A stretch of 64,000 nt of DNA from the NCBI GenBank assembly GCA_026225945.1, contig JAMJFZ010001133.1, positions 1,679,501 through 1,743,500 of the forward strand, in the 5' to 3' direction. A program made the translations under genes and the position numbers. Under the pieces are notes generated by a model that did no database searches, was not told where the DNA came from, and was given only the letters and a program-made list of their open reading frames with translations. This document shows positions 45,331 to 58,241 of the stretch, one piece after another. Every line of letters starts with the position of its first letter. Positions within the stretch are counted from its first letter, which is position 1. This DNA comes from Cricetomys ansorgei (taxonomy: Eukaryota > Chordata > Mammalia > Rodentia > Nesomyidae).

Positions 45331-47520
45331 AACTGTTATGCCAGCCTATGTCATGATGTCAGAAAGCAGCCCCACACTGGACAGGGCCAGACCTGGCAGA
45401 ACCCTCCAGTCACCAGCCCTTCTTCAGTGTAAAGCCCACACTGAAGTTCACATCTCCGCACGGAAGTCTTTGTGTTTCTGCCACTCTTATTTGAAATAAT
45501 GACAGGGAGACAGAAACAAGCTGACAAATATTTGCTTGATTGGAAAATTTGAATGGATGTAGTCATCACTATTTTAGTAGTCACACTGCTCTGGAGTTTT
45601 GGAGCAGAGATGTGATGATTTTTTTAGTTGGAGAATCTTAGATTGGAGGCTAGAATTTTATGGTTTTGGAAGCCATTCTTCACGACTCTGGCCCTGACTG
45701 TTGAACAATGTCTCCCCCATTGCATACTCACAAAGAAGAGTCCCTGTGAGTGGAGGTGAATACCACAGCTTCTGCTCTGAGGTAAGGAGGCTGTGATAGG
45801 AATATTCCTGGAAGACTCAGTGGTCATAGATCTGTGGGGGAAAACCTCTTCTCCTGCCTGTAGGATATGTTCTCTTTCTCATTTAATAACGACCACCATC
45901 AGTTGAGTGCCCCCCTAACCCAAGACCCCCGTAATGGTACTTTCTGGTCAAAAGCAATCGTATTGTAAGTAACAGAAAAAAGCAGCTGATCTTGCAACCA
46001 CCGAGTCATGTGCAAGTGACAGAAGTATCAGCAAATAGTGGGCTGTAATGTCAAACTCAAGCCTGCTTCTTATCATAATCAAACTCTTCCTGCTCACGCT
46101 GTGCTATATCCTCACTTACTGTGTAATTACATGTGAAAACTCAAACCATAAGAATGTAGCTCACACAGGGATGCTTTTGTAAGGACAGTAAATGACCAAA
46201 GACAAGGAAATGAAAACCAATAGTGAATAATAACATCATGTATTGTAAGTGCACACAGACAGACAGACATGCACACACGAGCACTGCGGCGGTCAGCTGA
46301 TATGTCCACAGGGCTAGGCTGTGGTCTCCCTGTACCCAGTGAACCTGGGCGTAGCTGTTACTCTAGCCAAAAGGGTGATTTAAGGCCACAATCAGGTGTC
46401 TCTCCGGATAGAATTTATACTAGATAATCAGTGAGTTTGAAAGCAATCAGTTGCAAGTCTTCCACACCATCTGGTGAATTTGTTTTCTCATCAACCTCTT
46501 GGTGGTTTGCCTTTAAAAAACTGGCTTGCTTAGAGAGTGCTTACAGTTGTATAACCCCTTTTTCACGGGTCTGTCAATTTCCCTCATACTGATTCTATTT
46601 CCCAGGTTGAAATCTGACTGACACATGCTTCTCCCTAATTTGTATTTGTAGCCATGATTCTAAATCTTCCTCAGTAGTAATTTACTTAAAAACCTAATAG
46701 CCTTCTGCCTGAGATTACTGAAGGTTGCCTCCATTCCTATTCTCCCTGTTCTTGCTCCTGAACACTCATAAACTACATTTCCCATCATTCTCTGAACTCA
46801 GATGTGGCCATGTTACTGAATTTGGACCGGTGGAATGTGACTTGCTGTGCAAACCATTTTTGAGTTTCACCCATGCAAAAGAACAATCGCAACTGTCATT
46901 GTCTTTCCTCTTTTGTGATAATTTTGGTAATATGCCCTTATGGGTGGCAGAAACTACAAACAAAGAAAACTTGGGCTCTGCGTGGATATTTGCAAAGACT
47001 CTCCTTGCCAGACAGGAAGCTTGCTTTGAACTTTGAATAACAGGAGCTAAACTTCCTTTGTGTTGGGTCTCGAAATTGTGTTACTTATATTTTTAGTGAC
47101 ACCTGTTGACAATATACGCACTTTCCAATTCTATCATAATCTAAATGCATGCACAGCTATGTAACTATAGATGTATATCAGCATTTTATCAAAAACAAAC
47201 TTAAACTACCCATCACCATTTTGTACAGCTTTACTGAGCAGCAAAGAGTTCAATGACAGCGATCCTGACTCATTACATTCCAAAAATGCCAATAACTGTT
47301 AAAGAAACAGAACAGTGAAATATATCCCGGATCACTGGGGAAACATACCATTTAATTCTACTGAATTGTTTCTGAAATGTTTGCACCACAACAGTTATGT
47401 CACTGCGGTTTATGCTTTCATTTTGCAGACCCTAATGAGGTATACCCATTTTGTGAAGTGATTAGATAATTCTATGATGACATTGTTTCAAACTATTAAA
47501 ATGTTTCACATCTAAAAAGA
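45331..47520. other. Unassigned sequence
   Basis: 46770-47040 holds phrases (GATGTGGCCATGTTACTGAA, GACCGGTGGAATGTGACTTG) that recall an ancient mammalian repeat, with a 103-codon frame across it that has no domain. No gene recognised. Confidence 0.4.
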
Positions 47521-47536
47521 GATTTAATTTATTTTT

Positions 47537-47571
<35 letters not shown>

Positions 47572-47708
47572 GGTGTATTCACGTGAGCACAGATACTGAT
47601 GGAGGTCAGAGGTACCTGTAAGATTACCCAGGTCACACCTGTGAGCTGCCTGAGGTCTCTGCAAAAGCAGCACCTGTTCTTAACCACTGAGCCATCTCTC
47701 TCCAGCTC
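47521..47708 (-). mobile_element. B3/B2-type SINE with GT repeat
   Basis: Reverse complement begins GGAGCTGGAGAGAGATGGCT, CAGTGGTTAAGAACAGGTGC and ends in the CA repeat that is seen as GT at 47539-47568. Confidence 0.85.
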
Positions 47709-48735
47709 CTCTAAAACGTTTTTAATTAGAGTACAGCTGGTGTCGTTAAGAACTAAAAACTATAGTATAACAGACTGGAAACAATTTACTATGCTGAGAA
47801 TTTCTCCCTGTCATTCTTAGTACCCTGACTTAAAACCGGGATTTAATGTGCTCTGAATGGGCTGGTGATTTGATGTTGGTAAAGAAGACGATATGATGTG
47901 TGAGATTCCAACGTTTAATGGGATTTTCCTTGGAATTTAAGGCTCAGCGTGTCTCTAAACTACCTGGCATGTGCAGTTGCACAGTGTGAGAGCCTTTTCT
48001 GCTGAGGTCCTTCCACCCCGTGTTCTCCTCTGAAGTCCCTCGCCTCTCCCCCTCTTCTGTCCCCCTCCCTTCCTACCTTGTACAGCGAGAAACTTTGTAA
48101 GAACTCATTCACCAAGGATTTTAAATATTTTGCTTTAATAAAAATAAATCATATCTCACCTTTGTATCTCAAAATGTATTTAAAAAATGGAAACTTAACA
48201 CAAGAGTCAAGACTCAAATAATCATTCTGTTAAAGCAAAAAAAAAAAAAAAATGAGAATGAAATGAACCAGATTTTCTGAGCCTGTTGGCCACATCTTTC
48301 CAGATCATTTTTGAACTTGCCCTTCTTCCTGGCCCCATTGTTTTACTTTCTCATCTTTATAAAGTGCCTGGAGACTCAGGAGATAAGTTAACTCTACACT
48401 CTTACGATCTCTGACTCCAGACGATGTACTTTGGTAGAAAGCCAGCATTTAGGTCCACAGGGGAAGCTTGCCAGATAAAAAGATGGAAGAACAGACAGAA
48501 AAAAATATACAGCTCTAATCACACACACAAAGAGTGTGATGAGGAGACATATTTTGAGTCTCCAAATAAAAAGGTGGATTCAATCAATTACATATACACA
48601 TAAAAATGAACAGAATTGGAAGGAATATGATCAGTCCTGTGGATGGCAAGTGCAGTTTTGAAGAAAACGTGCTTAAATTGCTTCATTTCTTAATAAGTAA
48701 TATTTTGAACAATTAATTTCAAAGTAGTCCGGAGG
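47709..48735. other. Unassigned sequence
   Basis: A/T-rich with an A run at 48237-48253. No gene recognised. Confidence 0.4.
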
Positions 48736-49064
48736 TGTTGGAGAAGTTTATTTTTAGTTGTGTTTAAAAAAATTGTTTTATGCACTGTTGGAAAAAGGGT
48801 TGCCTTGGTTTTTGCCATTTTGTATTATCTGCAGGTGTTGGATTTATGTGGGGGATGCTGATTGGTAATGATCTGCATATGCTATCAGTAGAGTATCTGA
48901 GGCGTTCTGAATCAATAAAAACACCTGAGTGGAGAGCTCAGGATTCCACTGTCTGGTATGGCGCTGACCAAGATGGTGGTTCCCTCTGCTGAGGTCTGGC
49001 AGGGCTTCCACCAATCAGGGCACCTCTGTCTCTTCCATGATGAATGCCACAGCAACCTACTACA
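48736..49064 (+). mobile_element. 330-bp LTR family, copy D (solo LTR)
   Basis: 329-bp LTR with TG/CA edges, of the same family as copies A-C in the 3-6 kb nest, here in plus orientation. AATAAA lies at 48914-48919. Flanking hexamers (CGGAGG, GCACAG) do not match, so no target duplication is visible. No internal sequence adjoins. Confidence 0.82.
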
Positions 49065-49383
49065 GCACAGGAGTCTCAGAGTTCTTTGTGTACCTGAGAG
49101 ATGAAAATTACAAAATGACAAACATAGCTACGGGTGGGTGGAATTGATTTCTACACATAGTGCTAGAAAATACAGTGTTCGCCAATTGCAAGCTCATCCT
49201 CAATGCCTGCTCAGTGTAGCTCTAAACCTCAGCTACAAATGCAATGTCTAGCATTTCAGCTATCAGGTATGATGTAATCTCAGGGAAACAATCACATTGT
49301 TAACCTTGAAGACCTAGAGCTCTCTATAGAAGAATCTGCAAATAAAATAAATAAATAAATAGATAGATAGATAGATAGATAGA

Positions 49384-49426
<43 letters not shown>

Positions 49427-50590
49427 ATCTGTACTCCAGACTTCAAGGAGAAATGTATTTTTGCTCTTCACTCTGACCCTCGGCAATGCCTCCTTCCCCA
49501 TCCATCAGTATTTAATTAACATTTGATAACTATCCTCATAAACCTAAATCAGATCCTCATTGGGAAGACAGCTTAAAATGAAGCTGCAGCTTCTTTTTAT
49601 GTAAATTATGGCTGTTTACAAAGACCCCAAACAAATCTCAAGTGCAAGCTAACTAAAGAATTATAATCATCTGATTTAGAAGAGAAACTTGGAAAGCAAA
49701 GCAGAGGAAAACTTGGCAGGGGAAGAGTGACATCTACCAAAGTTTTATTTTATTTTATTTTTAATTTCTCTCCTTTTAAACTTGTGCTGTGAATTCAACT
49801 GGATTTGTTGAACTAATGCAACAGAACTAGGAATCTAAATATGTTTATGTGCATTCTGTCTGCCTAGCAACAGGACTGCTTTAGACTGCCTCCCAGAAAA
49901 GATGCCGTTCCTTCCACCACCCGTTTATTTCCCCAGTCTAGCAGAGTGCATCTGTTTGATTCTGCTTCCATAGAAATCTCGATGTCTGCCATTTGAGGGT
50001 TTACAGGGAGAGAAAGGGCCCCAAACTCCCTGTCCTGTGCCACAGACCAACCCTGGGTGTTTGCAGTGAGAAACAAAACAGAATCGGCTCTGTTCAGGAG
50101 CCCAGAGAATGTTGATTGTAGATTCTGTGTTAGGAATGTCTACAGGAAGGAGAGGCCCCGATAAAGTTTGTTTGGAATTAGTTGTAACCTCCTGGCTAGA
50201 AGACATTGTCCGATTTAAGGATGACATCAGGTAGGAATAAGACCACGAGTGTGTTTTACTTTCTTTAAAGGCAGCCAAGAATAACTTGCTTCGAAGGATC
50301 ACAGAATCACTTCAATAAATGTTTAAATCTCAGGGTTTTATGCACAATAAACCCACAGGAGTATTCAAGTCCTGAACAACCTCCTTTTCTTAAGCAGCCA
50401 CATAAATCATTACTCTACAAAGCACAGACTTTATGTGCCTAAAATAAGATGCTCAAACAGTGTTAATAGGTATGGAAGATTATATGTCACCGTTGAATGA
50501 TCTTGACGTAACTCAGGTACCAGAAAATCAAATGATATAAGAGTCTTATTTATATCATCCATACCCAAGAAGCAAGAAAAAAAAATATTA
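49065..50590. other. Unassigned sequence with a tetranucleotide array
   Basis: Contains the (AAAT)n/(GATA)n array at 49337-49428. A 125-codon minus frame (49925-50302) has no recognisable domain. Confidence 0.4.
49337..49428. repeat. (AAAT)n-(GATA)n-(AAAT)n array
   Basis: About 92 bp of tetranucleotide units, with a GATA block between two AAAT blocks. Confidence 0.93.
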
Positions 50591-50599
50591 ACATACCTT

Positions 50600-51240
50600 T
50601 TTCTGTAGCATTAAAACTGCAGAGACTAAGGGGCTGAGGGGGTACACAGTTACAGATGATACATCTGCAGTATGTATCCTCCACAAAAGGCTCAGGGACA
50701 TCATGGAAGAGGGGTGGGAAGATTGGAAAAGCCAGAAGACCAGGACACTTGAGGCCAGAGATGACAGGGGAGTTGCCTTCATGAAATCTCAGCAGTCTGG
50801 TTTCCCAAACAAGATCTGCATAATAACCACGTGAGCTAACATACCAACATGAATGGAGGACAGGTCACAAGACTCCATCCCTAGATGACGAACTTCAGCA
50901 ACCAATGGGTGCTGAGAGAGGGAGAATCGTTCTTCTCCAAGGATGAGCCACCAGATAGGTTATCCAATCTCAAGAGGTGAGCCCTAAACATAAGCACGTA
51001 TGCGCAACAAAAAAATGGACTCGGTAGATCTGTGAGTGTGTGTGTGTTGGGAGTATTGTGTGTGTGTGTGTACATGTGTTTGTGTGCGTTTGTGTCTATG
51101 GAAATGAAAATTAAAGAATACCTCATGAATTCACAGGAGTGTGAGACATGGGAGGAGTTGGAAGAAGGAGAAAGATGGATGGAGATGAAGGAAATACAGT
51201 AAATACTTATGTAGGAATTTTTTTAAAAAATAATTTTTAA
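50600..51240 (+). mobile_element. L1 3' UTR (rodent Lx-like)
   Basis: GCAGAGACTAAGGGGCTGAG, a CCTCCACAAAAGGCTCAGGG segment, GAAATCTCAGCAGTCTGG, TTCCCAAACAAGATCTGCAT and GAGGTGAGCCCTAAACATAA follow the order of rodent L1 3' UTRs, also seen at 31.3 kb. It includes a GT-rich stretch (51033-51095) and ends in an A/T-rich tail. No coding part is present. Confidence 0.88.
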
Positions 51241-53893
51241 AAATAGAAAAAGACAAATGACTAGAAAAGTAACAAGAATTGACAAACTTTTGAAGCTCTC
51301 AATTCATTATCTGTAAGTTTATTTCTCATCAATCAATAGAGAGAATTGTTTTACTAGTATAGGATTTTATGGATGATTAAAAGATCCAAAACTGGTGAAA
51401 CTGGTACGTTTAAATTGTTATCACCCAAAAGGTCCCAAAGTTTCAACCAAAGAAATCTGCTAGGTTACATATACTGTGAGAATTAGGTCATATTCAGTAA
51501 ACATTCAAAACCAGTTCATGCCTTCCTAACAAAATATAACACAGTAAACTGGCTTATAATTTGTGACAGATCGGTGGATTTCTTCATATAACAAAGTTCC
51601 CTCATACAGAAAACACAGTAAAGGCAGCAGTTTAGCAGGACTCTTGAATAACAAGGCACAAATTGGAAAGGTTACTCCTTATTTAGCAGATCAAATGTCA
51701 AATTCCAGAAGAAGTGGAATAAATGAGAACAGAGTAAGAGACATCATAACATTTTCAAACATAGTTAGTTGGAAAGGACAAGTAATCAAATTTAGTGAAT
51801 ATCCAAGAAACTGCTAGAGAGATCTGCCTCTGAGGGAAAAATATTGGAAAACAAAGGAAACCAGGAAAGAGACCGAAGTAGCTCCAAGGACCTGTCCTCC
51901 CTTCTAATGGGCTTCTCTAATAACTAGTTGGCTATTATTTCCTACCGCTTTGCTTACTCATTAAATTATTTTCTTAATTACTCAATCGTTGCATATTTAT
52001 AAAAATAAAGGAAGAAATAAATCTGAGGTATTTCAATCCAATCTTCAGCACGATGCTCAAAGCACATCATATTTGGTGTTGGCATTAAAATTCTGAGTGT
52101 TCTTGTAAGAACATCTTGTGTCTATTCATCTAATTATGGATCACAGAAAACAAAATGTGTTGACTGAACTAGCTTCTCCCCACTAAGCTAATCTTCCTGA
52201 CTCTCACAATCCATGCAAGCCATCCAGAAGGACACATCTTGAAGCCAAACATAGTTTCAGAGCTGGAAATATGGGGACTAAGCCTGACTTCTGGAATGAA
52301 TTCTGCTTTGCCCCTGAAAGTGTAACTCAGAAGCAACTCTTGTCTCTGGTCACAACTTATCTATGGCAAAGACTTCCAATCTCTTTCTGTGTTTGAAAGC
52401 TACCATGAGGCCTGAATAAGAATGTACATTCCCCATTGTTTCTGTTACCAAAGACAAGAAAGACACAAACATGCAGGAAATACCCCCATGTGCTTAAAGG
52501 CGTCCAACTGAACACCAGAACTATTCAACAAATGACTCAAAGAGCCTCTTCTGTTGCTTACTCTACCTATTTTTGGAACAGTACATATTCTTACACAGTT
52601 AGGAACTTCAGCATCTTCCAATACTCTTACAATCCTATGCTGGTACTCAACCAGGAAACCTGTAGCCAGCTAGTTCAGCAGGTGGCACATTTCACCACAG
52701 AGGAGGGGGACCATAGTTTCCTAACTACCTCCCCAACTCTTCAGTGATTCCCTGTAGTATGCAAACTTCCTTCTAATATCTGAAATATTCATATACTCTT
52801 GAAATGTTAAGATGGGAGGTTGTTTTCATTTTTTGTTTGTATCCAAATAGTCATTTTCTCTCCTGGGAAAATGGAAACATTGTCACACAATACTAAAGCT
52901 GAGTAGTGTTGAGGATTTATACATGAGGAGTATACTAAAAATTATTCAATCAATGCTAAGTCTTTATAGGTTAAAAAGTATTTCATGCTTGATTAATATA
53001 GTTTCCCTAGAGCAAACATAAATGCTTACAGATGGAAAGGGAGACGAGGGGGTGCAACACAAAGGAGAGGACAAGGAAGAAGATGACAAGAAAGAGGTGT
53101 GATGAATGAATTCAGCAACTCATTAATTCCAAACTGTTTTGAATAAGATGCAAACCATAGGGCAATGGTAATTGACAGAATAAAGTATTCTGGCTTTTAT
53201 TTTATTGTAAGGTATTCATGTTTTCCCTAGAAATTACACTTTGGTCATTAGTCATTGATTGGACATTGAGTGTACTTAAAAAAAAAATGAGAACTGGGTA
53301 ATTCCTTTTTGACAAAATTTCAAGTTTATTCACCTGGAAAAGGTAAATACATATAAAAGAACAATTTACATGATAAAATTGAAATCTACTACCCATTATC
53401 CTCTCCTGGAACCTCAGAGATAAATTCAAATTGTATTTTCAGGAAATTAACCCAGCAGATTTTAGATTTCTACCTGGACAACTCTCTGCCGGACACAGCC
53501 TCCAAATCCTACCAGAGTCTTTGGTTTCCCACTCTTTACACAACAGATAGCTCTCCTTTTGCGAGCTGGCCAGCATTCTCGGGTCACCGAGTCCCTTTCT
53601 CACACTCCCTCTGAGCTCCTTGCCTTTCACTGGCAGCTAATTAACATGAGCCACTGTGTGCCGTGCAGTGCATAGCACATTGAATGGGCGTGCTCAGGGC
53701 TTTCCCAGTCCTCCTTCATGTTAACACCAAGCACCAGTCTAGTCACAACGTATCCTCGCAGAGCAAGCATTACCAAAAAGGACTTTGAGGCAGAAGACTA
53801 ATTCTACTGAATCTTAAGGGCACTGATAGAAGATCAGTATTTACATTCCATATATATACATCCCTACATGCATATTCACACAGACACAGAAAT
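51241..53893. other. Unassigned sequence
   Basis: No SINE, L1 or LTR recognised. Frames such as 52436-52747 plus show no domain. Confidence 0.4.
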
Positions 53894-54320
53894 TGTGGGG
53901 AGCCAAACTGACCCAAGACTTTCTCAAAGGCCCTGATGAAAGGTCAAAGGGAACTTCAGTTCTGTGCCCTTGTCCAGGAGTGCACTTGGCAAGGCCTGTC
54001 TAAGGTTGGAGCCAGTGCCTCAACAAAGTCAAAGTTGTAGCTTCTGGTGACCCAACTCTTCCCCCCGGGCTGTGGTTATCATTCCTTAGGCAGCTGTGCC
54101 TGAGATATCCTGTGTTCTCTCTGCCATGTTGTCTGACTTGGCTCTCTGTTGACCTTGGCCTCTTTTTCCTCTGCAAATAGTATATAGGAAGCTGCACTAT
54201 TTAATAAGCTTGCTTGGCCTGTGTCATCAGCTTATGCGAAACCTCCTGGTCCCAGACATTGCTTTTGTCTTCTTTATTTCTCATGTCCTCTGTCCTCATC
54301 CGTGATCGTCCTATTCAACA
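53894..54320 (+). mobile_element. Probable LTR (class II-like)
   Basis: Starts TGTGGGGAGCCAAACTGACC, a class II-like LTR opening. It has a GTATATAGGAAG TATA-type site near 54179 followed by an AATAAGC variant poly(A) signal, and a candidate CA end near 54320. No target duplication found, so the right end is a guess. The following sequence turns into an AT minisatellite. Confidence 0.5.
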
Positions 54321-54359
54321 CCATGCCATTCGAGACCCTTATTCCTGCTGGTTCAGAGT

Positions 54360-54795
54360 AATGTATAGATATGCATACATATATATACATATACATATAA
54401 ACACATATATGTATGTGTTTAAATACGTATATACATATATAGAGAAATACATGTATATATACCCACATATCCATAATATATACATATACATATAAACACA
54501 TATATGTATGTGTTTAAATACATATATACATATATAGAGAAATACATGTATATATATACCCACATATCCATAATATATACATATATATATATCCATTTAT
54601 ACATACAGACATGTATACAAATAGGTACACTCATGTATATGTACATATATACACATATATGTTGACATACATGTATATACCCAAATGCATACACGTATAC
54701 ACACATTTATACATACTTATAGACATATGTGCATGCATGCACATGTACGCACATGTGTGTACATGTACAAACACATAAATATACAAATACCAGTC
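54360..54795. repeat. AT/AC-rich minisatellite with a 95-bp unit
   Basis: A unit of about 95 bp beginning near 54383 is repeated near 54478, almost without change (shared core AAACACATATATGTATGTG). Degenerate TACA/CATA repeats follow to about 54795. The overlapping Tyr/Ile-rich frames are products of the repeat. Confidence 0.88.
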
Positions 54796-55557
54796 AATAC
54801 AAAACACCAAGACCAAAGTACATAATTGGGTATGTTTATTCAAGCCTTAGCCAATGACATCCTTATCTGAATAGCTAAAGCCACAAATTCACTGAATTTC
54901 TGCTGCTTTGACTGCTACATTTGAACCATTTTTTTTCCTCATCTGCCTAACTGCAGTGTAGACAAAGCCCATGACCACATTTGTTCTGAGGAATCTCAGT
55001 GGATAGTTCAACCGGAAGCCTAACTGCATCTATCTGTTCCTGCTTCACCAGGTTGGCATTCCGCTTCCAGCACTCCTCATTGTGCTGACACCTCTCTCAA
55101 TTAGGCAGTGAGTGTTAAAGGCGCATGTGCCAGCCTGCACCCTGGCATTCTGACAGCAGAGTGCCTTGGTCCTGACTTAATTCCTCTCGTCGCTTGCACA
55201 TCACAAACTGTATGAACAGGCTGCATTTATTTTATAATTCAGTAACTCTGCACGGGCAAGTGTGTCTTCTCATGCATAATGCAAAGACAGAACTGGGCCT
55301 ACAAGAAAGGATTTTCATGCCTCTAGCTCTGTATCCTACCATGTATACACATGTAGTTCCAAAAGTGTGATTGATGATAAATATTATGGGAAACAATCAG
55401 CTCTAAGATTAATAACTGGGCTTGCAAAGAGGGAACATGAGAAACACACTTTAAAATACCATAGTTGTATGCCTCATGACAGCTGAGAAAATCAAGATTT
55501 TCTGTAGCAAATATAACCTAGAATGAAAGAGTTGAATGTAGAAAATTATATTTTTTC
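54796..55557. other. Unassigned sequence
   Basis: No repeat or gene recognised. Confidence 0.4.
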
Positions 55558-55795
55558 CTTGTCACACTGAGGATCAAATCTAGGTCTTCAAACATGCTAG
55601 GCCAACACTCTACCACTGTGCTACCTCTCCCAGCCCTCTTTTTACTTTCTGTTTTGAGACAGGCTCTCACCAAGTTACCCAGGCTGGCCTTAAACCCACT
55701 TGTTTGGCCTGGAACTTTCCATCTTGGTGTGTCAGCTTCATTAGTAGCTGTAATTTCAGGCCTGCACTACCCAGCCCAACTGAAAACTAACATTC
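55558..55795 (-). mobile_element. ID_B1/B4-type SINE
   Basis: The plus strand shows the reverse of a fused element: an ID-like part first (CATGCTAGGCCAACACTCTA, CCACTGTGCTACCTCTCCCA), then a B1-like part (TTTTGAGACAGGCTCTCACC, GTTACCCAGGCTGGCCTTAA). Confidence 0.87.
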
Positions 55796-56439
55796 TTTGT
55801 GTACATGGAATCACTTCTCCATCAAAATATAAGTGAGAGCAAATGAAGATAATTGTCCTTTAAAATGAGCCTGTATGTACTATTTGTGTCTCTGTGAGAA
55901 ATTACTTCTATTGCCAGAAAGAGCAAACAGCCCCCGACTTACACACCTCAAGCAGGCGTGGAAGACTTTCCCTCGACTCTGCCTTTTCTCTACACTTCTG
56001 ACATCCACCCCAGTGAAGCATCAGCTTTCATCCACTGTCCTTCTCTCTCCATTAATTTTTTTTCTATTTTATTGCCAACCCTACTCATTTTCATTTCTCA
56101 ACCTTTCTACTAAAAATAGTTAGACTATGACAATGCATTGAAAGACTGAAGCTGAGCCCAATCATTAAATACTATTAAAATCATCTTTAATTCCTTTACT
56201 TGGGTGTCAGGTATAGATTCATACTACAGAGTTGATTTTACTCTGGACTATATATTATGTGGGAGAAGAAATTCTGTCTGAGTATAGTCAAATGTCATTA
56301 AAGGAGACATCACACCTCCTAGCCATGAGAAGCCAAGACTCAGGAGCAAGGAAAAAAAAAAAAAAAACCAACCTCCAGTAGTTCCAAGAAAAGACATGGT
56401 TCCTAGGAAATCCTGACATTTAGCTCAGAGGGTGAAAGA

Positions 56440-56960
56440 GGTTCAATATGTGAGATCCACACATTTGTGAGTGTGTATATGTGTGTTTGTGTTCCTGCAT
56501 GCACATGCAGGTGCATATGTGTAAATGTGTGGTGTGCAAACATAGACACCAGAGGATGTCCTTGCTCTCTTCAGGGTCTCTTATTGTGCTAGGACTCTCT
56601 AAGGTGGTTCTCAACCTCGCTAATGCTGCAACTTTTTAATACAGTTCCTCATGTTGTGGTGACCCTCAACCATAACATTATTTTGTTACCGTTATGAATT
56701 GTAATGTAAATATCTAATATGCAGATAGTCTTAGGTGACCCCTGTGAAAAGGGTCATGACCCACAGGTTCAGAACCGCTGCTTTAAGAGGACTAGGTGGG
56801 CTGTTCAAGGAGCTGCACAGGTTCACCTGTCCCTCCCTCCACAGCACGGGTGTTCCAAGCACACACTAACACGCCTAGCTTTCTACCTGGGTAGTGAGGA
56901 TTAAATTCAAGTCCTTGAGTTTGATTTGCACTTTACTGATGGACTCATCTCTGAGCCCAA
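56440..56960 (-). mobile_element. B3/RSINE-like SINE split by a hAT-type element
   Basis: The left piece (GT-rich, GTGTGCATGC-type, CACCAGAGGATGTCC) and the right piece (ACGCCTAGCTTTCTACCTGG, GGTAGTGAGGATTAAATTCA, CTGATGGACTCATCTCTGAG) are the halves of one long B3-like SINE in reverse orientation. The element at 56602-56780 separates them. Confidence 0.6.
56602..56780 (+). mobile_element. hAT-type non-autonomous element (URR1-like) nested in a SINE
   Basis: Shares CAGTTCCTCATGTTGTGGTG and the end GGTTCAGAACCGCTG with the copy at 37014. About 179 bp, somewhat shorter. The flanks CTCTAAG and CTTTAAG match at six of seven bases, a weak target duplication. Confidence 0.8.
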
Positions 56961-58240
56961 CTCCAGATATTTTCATGAGCCTTTTGTCAAAAAAAAAAAA
57001 GCAACAGAATATATACTGCTCAGTGAAAATTAAATACATCAATGATGTGATGTGGACTTGTCATTTGGGAGACAGCAATACAATAAGAAGGTATGCACAC
57101 AATCACTATAAATCAATTCCTGTGAACATCGACTAAGAATGAACGATCATGAGAGAGGAGAACATGAAGAGCTGTGCTGTCCCTGACCTGAGAGGTGAAA
57201 GAAGTAAACTATACCAAACATTTCCTTGTCTTCCTCTGAGGGAACAGTGCCAGCCAATACCTGAGTCCTACATGCCCTGAAACCTGGCCTGTGCCGTTTC
57301 CCCATGCACTTGGATGTGCTTTGCAGTGTGTATCCCTCACCTGCCCACTCCTGAGGACAGACATCTCCATTCTTCATTAGCCACTGTCAAGGAACAAGCA
57401 ATTCACACACTTGCTTGCGAGTTGCTTTTAGGTTTCTGGGGAAGATGGAGGACTATAGACAACTGCAGCCTGAATGCCAAGTTACAAGGGTGTGTCAGCT
57501 CCTGTGAGAATAAGAGGGGCCAGGAACCTGGCGTGAGGATTAGGGAAGAACTCTCCAAAACGGAAGGAGAAGTCAGGGGTGGATAATACATACCAATCCA
57601 CCATTCTTCCCACCCTACACAAACAATCTCCAAAGAGGAAGGAGAAAGAGGGCTGTAACACAGGCAGTCCACAGTGCTCCCTGAGACGGGGGTGTTGCAG
57701 TGCTGTGAAGTGATGGTCTCCATCCCATTCGTTAGACAATGATTGCCACTCTTCCCACTCCTCCTCCATATGCCACACATGACCCATTTCTTGCTATAAG
57801 ACTTTTCTAATTATAAAAGTCTATACCATTGGACCCCATGCACAGTCCTCCCCAAGACTGAGGTGTTAGAGTGCTCAAGACACATTTGGGAGTCTTTCTA
57901 TTTGTGCTATTTCAGGCCTCAAGGATGTCATCTGGTAGACAATCAACATAACATTATTGAAATAGGTGGTGGGACCTTGGATAAGGACAGCATTATATGA
58001 GGTGTGACTATCAGCTGCTTCACCTGTGCTCAAAGGAGGCAAAGTTCAGGCACACTAGTCCAGAAATGTCTAACACTGAGACACACGTGGAGCCACATTC
58101 CAGTGCCCAGCTAAGGCGGCACTTCAGACAAAAGTCTACTGCATACAAGAAGGCACTCCTCACATCTCAACATGGCTGCCCCATGTAGCACCTGCTTTAT
58201 GGTGGGGTTACTCAAAACTATCTCCAGACATTCCCAAAAC
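56961..58240. other. Unassigned sequence
   Basis: 57314-57787 carries overlapping frames on both strands (up to 125 codons) with no domain signature. Confidence 0.4.
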
Positions 58241-58241
58241 C

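Noticed and set aside
46725..47036. 103-codon plus-strand frame as a gene
   Set aside because: No domain signature, and part of the stretch recalls an ancient interspersed repeat.
54360..54795. CRISPR-like array of regular repeats
   Set aside because: The units are AT-rich minisatellite copies without unique spacers, and the context is a rodent nuclear genome.
54214..54843. Tyr/Ile-rich frames on both strands
   Set aside because: They are translations of the AT/AC minisatellite.
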